Positions 29,748 through 36,419 of a DNA stretch of 64,000 nucleotides are shown here, piece by piece; the first letter of the stretch is position 1; every line of letters begins with the position of its first letter. Source of the DNA: Clostridium massiliamazoniense. Its GTDB lineage: Bacteria > Bacillota > Clostridia > Clostridiales > Clostridiaceae. The notes beneath the pieces are model-generated. The model was given only the letters and a program-made list of their open reading frames with translations, was not told where the DNA came from and made no database searches. The stretch spans positions 558,001-622,000 of the forward strand of contig NZ_LN879468.1 in assembly GCF_001403635.1 (NCBI RefSeq), in the 5' to 3' direction. The translations under genes were made by a program, and so were the position numbers.

Positions 29748-30488
29748 TTACATTACCATTCCGCCGTCAATATTTATTACTTGCCCAGTTATATAATTTG
29801 AGTTATCTGATGCTAAAAATGCTACTAATTTAGCTATGTCGGATGGTGCACCTAATTTTTTTAATGCAATATTAGTTTTTATAGACTTTTTAACTTCTTC
29901 AGGTAATTTTGCTGTCATATCTGTTTCAATAAATCCTGGTGCAATAGCATTTACTAGAATTCCTCTAGAGCCAAGTTCTTTAGCCATTGATTTTGTTAAA
30001 GCTATTATACCTGCTTTTGATGCTGCATAATTTGCTTGCCCTGCATTTCCTATTACACCTATTACAGAAGCCATATTTATTATTTTTCCATATCGTTGTT
30101 TAAGCATAACCGTTGAAACTTCTTTTGAACAATTGAAAGTACCTTTTAGATTCACATTTATTACATCATCAAATTCACTTTCACTCATTCTTAAAATAAG
30201 ATTATCTTTTGTTATACCTGCATTATTAACAAGAATATCTATTTTACCATAGTTATCTTTACAAGTTGAAATAAGTTCTTTTGCATAAGCAACTTCTGAG
30301 ACATCACCCTTTACTAATATAGCTTTTCTTCCCAAACTCTCAACTTCACTTTTTAATTCTTCAGCCTCTTTATCAGAACTTCTATAACCTATAACTAAGT
30401 TAGCACCTAATTTTGCAAGTTCTAAAACTATAGCCTTTCCTATACCTCTAGTGCCTCCTGTTACAATGGCACATTTATTTTCTAACAT
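29748..30488 (-). CDS. fabG: 3-oxoacyl-ACP reductase
   Basis: NADPH-dependent reduction of 3-ketoacyl-ACP. The 246-residue short-chain dehydrogenase has the cofactor motif TGGTRGIG (10-17), NNAG (88-91), and the S141-Y154-K158 catalytic set (YAASK). It starts behind GGAGG, 3 bases after fabD ends. Confidence 0.97.
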   Translation of the reverse strand: MLENKCAIVTGGTRGIGKAIVLELAKLGANLVIGYRSSDKEAEELKSEVESLGRKAILVKGDVSEVAYAKELISTCKDNYGKIDILVNNAGITKDNLILRMSESEFDDVINVNLKGTFNCSKEVSTVMLKQRYGKIINMASVIGVIGNAGQANYAASKAGIIALTKSMAKELGSRGILVNAIAPGFIETDMTAKLPEEVKKSIKTNIALKKLGAPSDIAKLVAFLASDNSNYITGQVINIDGGMVM

Positions 30489-30491
30489 TTA

Positions 30492-31436
30492 CTAAATTAC
30501 CTCCATTTCTTTTAATACATTTATTGTTTTATTTAATGATTCTATATTTTCTACATTTAATATAATTGCTTCTTTAAATATTTTCTTTACAAATCCACTT
30601 AGAACTTTACCTGGTCCTATTTCTACAAATATATCTACACCTAAACTTTTTATATATTCTATGTTCTTCATAAATAATACAGAGTTTTCAACCTGAGTTT
30701 TTAATAATTTTCTAACATCATCTGATTTATCATAGCTTATACCTTTAACGTTTGAAAGTACAGTTCCATTTATCTCATTAACAGTAATTTTAGCAAGTTC
30801 TTCTGATAATTTTTCAGCAGCTGGTTCTAGCATTGAACAGTGAAATGGAGCTGAAACAGGAAGTTTAACTGCTCTTCCGCCTTTTTCTTTTACTAGTTCT
30901 ATTGCTCTATCTAAAGCTGTTAATTCGCCTGATAATACTATTTGTGTTGGTGAGTTATAATTAGCACATTCAATTATTCCATAGTGAGAACACTTTTCTA
31001 ATATTTCTTTTATATCATTTTCTGATAATTTTAAAACTGCTACCATTCCACCAACACCAGGTTTAACAGCTTCTTGCATAAATATTCCTCTTTTTTCGAC
31101 TAATTTCACTATTTCTTCAAACTTTAAAACATTATTGTTTAAAAGTGCTGAATACTCTCCTAAACTTAATCCACAGGATATATTAGAATGAACTCCTAAA
31201 GAATTTAAGGCTTTTAGTATAGCCATATTAGTAGTAACAATACAAGGTTGTGTATTCTCAGTTTTATTAAGCATTTCTATTGGACCATTAAAACATATGT
31301 CGGTAATATTTCTATTCAAAATTTTATTTGCCTTATCAAATATTTCCTTACTTTCTTTAAAATTTTCATAAAAATCCTTTCCCATACCTACATATTGAGA
31401 TCCTTGACCTGCAAATAAAAAAGCAATTCTTTTCAT
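30492..31436 (-). CDS. fabD: Malonyl-CoA:ACP transacylase
   Basis: Loads malonate from CoA onto ACP. The protein (314 residues from the ATG at 31436, with GGAGGG 5 bases upstream; the ATG four codons earlier precedes that site) has FAGQGSQ (8-14), the GLSLGEY nucleophile elbow with S91, and the APFHCSML histidine. It directly follows acpP, where fabK lies in the pneumococcal operon. Confidence 0.96.
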   Translation of the reverse strand: MKRIAFLFAGQGSQYVGMGKDFYENFKESKEIFDKANKILNRNITDICFNGPIEMLNKTENTQPCIVTTNMAILKALNSLGVHSNISCGLSLGEYSALLNNNVLKFEEIVKLVEKRGIFMQEAVKPGVGGMVAVLKLSENDIKEILEKCSHYGIIECANYNSPTQIVLSGELTALDRAIELVKEKGGRAVKLPVSAPFHCSMLEPAAEKLSEELAKITVNEINGTVLSNVKGISYDKSDDVRKLLKTQVENSVLFMKNIEYIKSLGVDIFVEIGPGKVLSGFVKKIFKEAIILNVENIESLNKTINVLKEMEVI

Positions 31437-31466
31437 AAAGCCCTCCAACTAAACTTTAAATTTATA

Positions 31467-31488
31467 GAGGCTATAGATATATAGCCTC
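31467..31488 (-). promoter_or_regulatory. Hairpin in the acpP-fabD gap
   Basis: A perfect 9-base stem (31467-31475 with 31480-31488) with a 4-base loop. It is not followed by a T-run on the minus strand, so it is probably not a full terminator. In this position it could protect the 3' end of an acpP message or partly attenuate, keeping ACP levels above those of the enzymes. Confidence 0.6.
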
Positions 31489-31504
31489 ATATTATTAAAT
31501 GAAA

Positions 31505-31726
31505 TTAACCTATTAATTTTTCAACATAATCTACTGCATCTTTAACAGTTTTTATGTCATTTGCTTCTTCTAATTTAATATCAAATTCTTCTTCAATATC
31601 CATTATTACTTCAAATAGATCTAATGAATCTGCTCCTAAATCTTCAAAAGTAGTTTCTAAAGTAACTTTACTTTCTTCTATCTCTAACTTGTCACATATT
31701 ATTGTTCTTATTTTTTCAAATACCAT
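31505..31726 (-). CDS. acpP: Acyl carrier protein
   Basis: The 73-residue acidic four-helix protein carries acyl chains on phosphopantetheine attached to S34 in GADSLDLFEV. Length and charge are typical. It starts behind GGAGG, between fabH and fabD. Confidence 0.97.
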   Translation of the reverse strand: MVFEKIRTIICDKLEIEESKVTLETTFEDLGADSLDLFEVIMDIEEEFDIKLEEANDIKTVKDAVDYVEKLIG

Positions 31727-31776
31727 ATTGTATTCCTCCTAAAATTTAAATTTATTATAATTTATATGAAATTAAA

Positions 31777-32751
31777 TTACAAACACCATTTAATCAGGGT
31801 TCCACCCCAAGTTAAACCTCCACCGAAGCCTATTAATAAAATTTTATCACCTTTTTTTATTTTGCCAGATTTTACTCCATCATATAATGCAAGTGGAACA
31901 CTAGCAGCAGATGTGTTTCCAACATCTTCTAAATTGGTTATGAATTTAGACATAGGAATATTTAGTCTTCTTCCTATAGTTTCTATGATTCTATAATTGG
32001 CTTGATGTGGTATTACAAAATCAATGTCATCAATTGAGATATTTGCTTCTGATGTAAGTTCTTTAACTGCACCTTCAAAAGCTTTAACAGCAAATTTAAA
32101 GATTTCTCCACCATTCATTGACACAAAATTATCACTTTTTTCTTTATCTACAAAAGGATTTCTTATATTAAGTGCATCAACTACTAAAGCATCCCATTTA
32201 TCTCCATCAGAATGTATTTTAGATGATATTATTCCATATTCTTCATCTTTTGATAAAATAGCTGCACCAGCTCCATCTCCAAATAAGACACATGTAGAAC
32301 GATCTTCCCAATTAAGTATTTTTGAAAAAACCTCAGCTCCTATAACTAAGATGTTTTTTGCTGTATCGGCCTTTATTAATGAAGATGCAAGATGTAATGC
32401 ATATATAAACCCAGTACAAGCTGCGCTAACATCAAAGGCAGCAGCGTTTTTAGCTCCTATATTTTTTTGAACTATACATGCAGTAGATGGAATAAATTTA
32501 TCTGGGGTACATGTAGCAACTATTATGTAGTCTAAGTCTTCTGCTTTTAAATTGCTATTATTTAGAGCTTCTATAGCTGCTTTAGTAGATAAATCAGAAG
32601 TATTTTCTGTAACAGAAATATGTCTTTGTTTTATTCCTGTTCTTGATACTATCCATTCATCGCTTGTATCAACTAATTTTTCTAAATCAGAATTAGTTAA
32701 TACATTTAAAGGAACATAAGAGCCTATTCCTATTATTTTAGAGTTACTCAT
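31777..32751 (-). CDS. fabH: 3-oxoacyl-ACP synthase III
   Basis: Starts chain synthesis by condensing acetyl- or branched acyl-CoA with malonyl-ACP. The protein (324 residues from the ATG at 32751; GGAG is 8 bases upstream, while the ATG two codons earlier is too close) has the active-site C112 in SAACTGF, the histidine in VIPHQANYRI and the asparagine in VGNTSAAS. Its start overlaps the end of fabT by 8 bases. Confidence 0.97.
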   Translation of the reverse strand: MSNSKIIGIGSYVPLNVLTNSDLEKLVDTSDEWIVSRTGIKQRHISVTENTSDLSTKAAIEALNNSNLKAEDLDYIIVATCTPDKFIPSTACIVQKNIGAKNAAAFDVSAACTGFIYALHLASSLIKADTAKNILVIGAEVFSKILNWEDRSTCVLFGDGAGAAILSKDEEYGIISSKIHSDGDKWDALVVDALNIRNPFVDKEKSDNFVSMNGGEIFKFAVKAFEGAVKELTSEANISIDDIDFVIPHQANYRIIETIGRRLNIPMSKFITNLEDVGNTSAASVPLALYDGVKSGKIKKGDKILLIGFGGGLTWGGTLIKWCL

Positions 32752-33217
32752 AATCATTCTCCTTTAAATTTTCATCTATATATTTTTCTTTAAAAAACAC
32801 TGTCATTTTTTCTAAAGCGTCAACTAATACTCTTTCTTCTTCACTATTAAGAGAACTAAGTGCATTGTTTATCATTTCTCTGTGAAATCTTTCATGTATT
32901 CTATAAGCTAATTTTCCCTTTCTAGTAAGTTGAACTAATACAACTCGTCTATCAGTTTCAATTCTCTTTCTTTCTACATAATCTTTTTTTATTAGCTTAT
33001 TAATAGCAGTAGTTAATGTACCAACAGTTATATTTAAACTATTAGCTATTTCAGACATAGTTTTAGATTCTTTATATCCTATAGCCTCTATAGTATGAAT
33101 TTCTGTTACGGATAAATCAGATAATATTCCATTTTTAAAGCTTTGTTGCTCAATTAATAATATATCATTAAAAACTTCAACAAAAAGTTTATTTAATACA
33201 TCTTTACTTTTCTCCAT
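32744..33217 (-). CDS. fabT: MarR family repressor of fatty acid synthesis
   Basis: A 157-residue MarR protein with the winged helix SEIANSLNITVGTLTTAINKLIKKDYVER and the beta-wing ERKRIETDRRVVLVQLT. In streptococci FabT, activated by long-chain acyl-ACP, represses the fab operon and its own gene. Here it is likewise the first gene of the operon, with two FabT-type palindromes in its promoter. The ATG at 33217 follows AAGGAG; the longer frame to 33262 reaches into the leader and is rejected. Confidence 0.93.
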   Translation of the reverse strand: MEKSKDVLNKLFVEVFNDILLIEQQSFKNGILSDLSVTEIHTIEAIGYKESKTMSEIANSLNITVGTLTTAINKLIKKDYVERKRIETDRRVVLVQLTRKGKLAYRIHERFHREMINNALSSLNSEEERVLVDALEKMTVFFKEKYIDENLKENDYE

Positions 33218-33271
33218 TATTATCAGCTCCTTAATTAAATATTTTACTACAAACTTTATCATAAGTTAAAT

Positions 33272-33288
33272 ATTTTGATTTTCAAAGC
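33272..33288 (-). promoter_or_regulatory. FabT operator, site 1 (promoter-distal)
   Basis: An imperfect palindrome ATTTTGATTTTCAAAGC centred at 33280, related to the streptococcal FabT site (TTTGATTATCAAA type). It lies about 20 bases inside the transcript, and its centre is 21 bases (two helix turns) from site 2, so two dimers could bind the same face. Confidence 0.65.
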
Positions 33289-33292
33289 AGTT

Positions 33293-33309
33293 ATTTTGAT
33301 AATCAAAAT
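33293..33309 (-). promoter_or_regulatory. FabT operator, site 2 (over -10/start)
   Basis: A perfect 17-base palindrome ATTTTGATAATCAAAAT centred at 33301. It overlaps the last bases of the -10 box and the predicted transcription start, so FabT binding would block RNA polymerase. Confidence 0.8.
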
Positions 33310-33335
33310 ATACTACAATTACATGGAACTGTCAA
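33307..33335 (-). promoter_or_regulatory. Sigma-A promoter of the fab/acc operon
   Basis: On the minus strand TTGACA (33335-33330) and TATATT (33312-33307) are separated by exactly 17 bases. The predicted start is near 33300, giving an approximately 85-base leader before fabT. Confidence 0.82.
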
Positions 33336-33390
33336 TAAAATTTTAGAAATCTTGTAAGTCTTTTTAGTAAGTATTTCCAATATAATAATA

Positions 33391-33422
33391 AATTATCCTA
33401 AATTAAAAAATTTAGGATAATT
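33391..33422 (-). terminator. Terminator after the dCMP deaminase gene
   Basis: A 14-base perfect stem (33391-33404 with 33409-33422) with an AAAA loop, overlapping the stop codon. The following tract is A/T mixed rather than a clean T-run. Confidence 0.65.
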
Positions 33423-33909
33423 TATTAAATGAAAGAATTAAAGTCTCCCTCTCAGAAGTTAATTCATTATATTTTATTTTAGCTTTTTCAAACATTATTT
33501 TTGATGCTTTTACACTTTCTGTATTGCTATATTTATCTGAGAGATATATAACTTCTTTAATACCAGATTGTATTATAGCTTTAGCACACTCATTGCAAGG
33601 AAATAACGTAGAATATATTTTACATCCCTCTAGTTCCTTTCCAATACTATTTAAAATTGCATTTAATTCAGCATGACAAATATATGGATATTTAGTATTA
33701 AGAAAATCTCCTGTATTCTCCCAAGAAAAATCATCATCAGAACATCCTATAGGAAGCCCATTATATCCTATTCCAATTATTTTATTATGTTTGTCAACTA
33801 TACATGCACCAACTTGTGTATTTGGATCTTTACTCCTAAAAGAGCTTATTAAAGCTATTCCCATGAAATATTCATCCCATGAAATATAATCTTGTCTTTT
33901 TGATTCCAT
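33412..33909 (-). CDS. dCMP deaminase family protein
   Basis: A zinc-dependent cytidine/deoxycytidylate deaminase of 165 residues. The zinc motifs are HAE (79-81, catalytic Glu E81) and PCNEC (104-108); the N-terminal SKDPNTQVGACIVD and the GYNGLP segment match dCMP deaminases (ComEB type). It probably makes dUMP for thymidylate synthesis. It starts behind AGGAGG and forms its own unit upstream of the fab promoter. Confidence 0.9.
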   Translation of the reverse strand: MESKRQDYISWDEYFMGIALISSFRSKDPNTQVGACIVDKHNKIIGIGYNGLPIGCSDDDFSWENTGDFLNTKYPYICHAELNAILNSIGKELEGCKIYSTLFPCNECAKAIIQSGIKEVIYLSDKYSNTESVKASKIMFEKAKIKYNELTSERETLILSFNKLS

Positions 33910-34406
33910 AATATCCTCCTAGATTTAGAATTTAATATCATCTTATTAAAACAAAAAATATCATATTTTTTTAAATATAATTTATAATTAAATTTATTTT
34001 TTTATTTTAAAATTAATTATATTTTATCAAGTTGTAATATTTTCAGCAACTTCATAAAAAGTAAAATCCCTTTATCTAAAGAATTTAATTCAAAATATAA
34101 AATCTTATTTTTATTATTAAATTTATTTCTTTCATTAATATATTATTTTTTTTAATCATTCTTAAATTTACTTTTTATTTTGAAAGTAATTTTTTTAATT
34201 TATTAATAAATCTAAAATTAACTTAACAAATATTGTTTATGTACTAACAAATTTATATTAATAATTTTTCTTAGAGCTCTAAGGCATAATAAAGATATAC
34301 TTCATTATACAAAAATTAAATTGTATTTTATTAAATAATAAAGATAAAATTTATTAATTCATTAATTTAAATGATTTTTTAATAAAGTATTAATAAATGT
34401 TCTTGG
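33910..34406. other. Long AT-rich intergenic region upstream of the KimA-like gene
   Basis: About 600 bases lie between the divergent dCMP deaminase and KimA-like genes. I saw no ORF with a ribosome binding site. A 14-base perfect palindrome, CTTAGAGCTCTAAG (34270-34283), is the only striking element. None of the conserved blocks of the c-di-AMP (ydaO) riboswitch, which controls kimA in Bacillus, was found. Confidence 0.6.
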
Positions 34407-34434
34407 TTGCAATTTTTATTGCAATATATATAAT
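34407..34434 (+). promoter_or_regulatory. Predicted promoter of the KimA-like gene
   Basis: TTGCAA (34407-34412) and TATAAT (34429-34434) with a 16-base spacer. Transcription would start near 34441, giving an approximately 70-base leader, too short for a ydaO riboswitch. Confidence 0.55.
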
Positions 34435-34510
34435 TAGAGTCATTATATACAACTACAACAACATTAAATTTATTTAAAACATAATACACGTAGAGGTGGA
34501 AATTGAAAAA

Positions 34511-36331
34511 ATGAACATTTCAAATTTATTACTTGGAAAGTCTTTAAAAAATGATGATGTAAAGGAAAGCAAATTGAATGTTTTGTGGGGCTTACCTATA
34601 TTAGCAAGTGATGCTATATCATCAGTTGCGTATGCTGGGTCAGCTATATTATTAGTACTATTACCTGTAGCCGGATTATATTCATACAAGTATATGTTAT
34701 ATGTATCGGTAATGATATTATTTTTAATGTTTTTACTTATTTTTTCATATAAACAAGTTATTGATTGTTATCCAGAAGGTGGAGGGGCTTATATAGTTGC
34801 AAAAGATAATTTAGGACCTAAAGCTAGCTTAACTGCTGCTGCTGCATTAATGGTTGACTATATTTTAACAGTAGCCGTTAGTGGAACAGCTGGTACTGAA
34901 GCTATAACATCAGCAATACCACAGTTATTGCCCTATAAAGTATTAATAACAGTAATTCTCATTATATTATTAACTATAGGAAATTTAAGAGGAATAAAAG
35001 AAGCATCTACCGTATTTGGTGTTCCTACTTACGCTTTCGTATTGGGAATTTTAAGTATGATAGTATTTGGGTTAATAAAATATCACGTATTTCATTATCA
35101 ACCTAAAGCATTATATCCGCTACCTACTTTTTCAAAAAATATAGGTATACTATTATTCCTAAAAGCTTTCGCCTCTGGTTGTACTGCGTTAACAGGTATA
35201 GAGGCAGTTAGTAATGCGGTTCCTGCATTTAAAAAACCATCTCAAAGAAATGCTAAAATTGTATTATTCTTATTAGCACTTTTAGTATTCCTTATATTCG
35301 GTGGATTATCTTATTTATCAACAATATATAATGCAGTACCATCTGATCAACAAACAGTTATATCACAAATTGCTACACAGGTATTTGGACGTAATGTAAT
35401 GTATTACTTTATCCAAGCAACTACTGCAATTATATTAGTTATGGCTGCAAATACTGCATTTTCTGGGTTACCATTACTACTATCAATAATAGCTAAAGAT
35501 GGATATGCACCTAGACAACTAACTAAAGTTGGTAAAAGACTAAGTTACTCTAATGGTATATTATTAATAGCAGTAGTATCAAGTTTATTAGTAATAGGAT
35601 TTAATGGAAATACAGATGCCTTACTACCATTATATGCTATAGGTGTATTTATTTCATTTACAATAGCTCAATTCGGTATGCTTGTTAGATGGATGAGAAA
35701 AAAACCTAAGGGATGGGTAGGTAAAATGTTTATAAATGGGCTTGGAGCTATTATGACAGCCTTTACTGCCGTAGATATAACTGCTACTAAATTCCTAGAA
35801 GGTGCTTGGGTTATTTGTTTATTAATCCCTTTTTTAGTTTATTTAATGATTAAAATACATAAGCATTATAAAATAGCTAATGATGCATTAGCTATAAATT
35901 GTAATTGCTTTAAAGCAAATCCTAAAGAAGGAAAAAGGTATTTTATATTACCAGTTAGTTCATTTAATAAAAGCTTTGTTAAAGCTTTTAACTATGCAAA
36001 ATCAGTAGCTGATGAATTAATTGTGGTTCATATTTCAACTAACAAAGCATGGACTGAAAATCTTTTAAAAGAATGGAATTCTTATAATTTAGGTGTTGAA
36101 TTAGTTATAATAGATTCCCCATATAGAGAAATAAGATCACCATTAATAAAATTTATTGAAAAAACTAATAAAGAAATTGCTCCTAATAATACCTTAACAG
36201 TAGTTTTACCACAATTAGTTACATCTAAAAATTGGGATAACTTACTTCATAATCAGTTAAGTTTTATAGTAAGAGCCTCTTTATTAAAACATAGGGATAT
36301 TGCAGTTGTTACAATTCCTTATATAATTTAA
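34511..36331 (+). CDS. kimA: APC family potassium importer (KimA-like)
   Basis: A KUP/APC-fold transporter. From the ATG at 34511 the protein has 606 residues, the same length as Bacillus KimA (607). About 12 membrane helices span 25-450, with a conserved first helix region (LPILASDAISSVAYAG), PEGGGAYIVAKDNLG, and a helix containing ASGCTALTGIEAVSNAVPAF. A C-terminal cytosolic domain of about 150 residues follows. KimA is a high-affinity K+/H+ symporter inhibited by c-di-AMP. The ribosome binding site GAGGTGG is 11 bases before this ATG; a GTG at 34496 overlaps the site. It is a single-gene unit. Confidence 0.82.
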   Translation: MNISNLLLGKSLKNDDVKESKLNVLWGLPILASDAISSVAYAGSAILLVLLPVAGLYSYKYMLYVSVMILFLMFLLIFSYKQVIDCYPEGGGAYIVAKDNLGPKASLTAAAALMVDYILTVAVSGTAGTEAITSAIPQLLPYKVLITVILIILLTIGNLRGIKEASTVFGVPTYAFVLGILSMIVFGLIKYHVFHYQPKALYPLPTFSKNIGILLFLKAFASGCTALTGIEAVSNAVPAFKKPSQRNAKIVLFLLALLVFLIFGGLSYLSTIYNAVPSDQQTVISQIATQVFGRNVMYYFIQATTAIILVMAANTAFSGLPLLLSIIAKDGYAPRQLTKVGKRLSYSNGILLIAVVSSLLVIGFNGNTDALLPLYAIGVFISFTIAQFGMLVRWMRKKPKGWVGKMFINGLGAIMTAFTAVDITATKFLEGAWVICLLIPFLVYLMIKIHKHYKIANDALAINCNCFKANPKEGKRYFILPVSSFNKSFVKAFNYAKSVADELIVVHISTNKAWTENLLKEWNSYNLGVELVIIDSPYREIRSPLIKFIEKTNKEIAPNNTLTVVLPQLVTSKNWDNLLHNQLSFIVRASLLKHRDIAVVTIPYII

Positions 36332-36341
36332 AAAATATAAT

Positions 36342-36399
36342 AAAAAACCTTAGTAATAAGTTTCCATTAGTTAAGAAACCAAAATTACTAAGGTTTTTT
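36342..36399. terminator. Bidirectional terminator between kimA and the chitinase gene
   Basis: A 16-base perfect stem (36342-36357 with 36384-36399) with a 26-base loop that contains its own short inverted repeat; A6/T6 runs lie inside the arms. It serves two convergent genes. Confidence 0.85.
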
Positions 36400-36419
36400 T
36401 TTCTATTATAGATATTCTA

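Noticed and set aside
34270..34283. The CTTAGAGCTCTAAG palindrome as a terminator
   Set aside because: It has no loop or T-run; an operator is possible, but it lies about 125 bases upstream of the predicted promoter and could be chance in AT-rich DNA.
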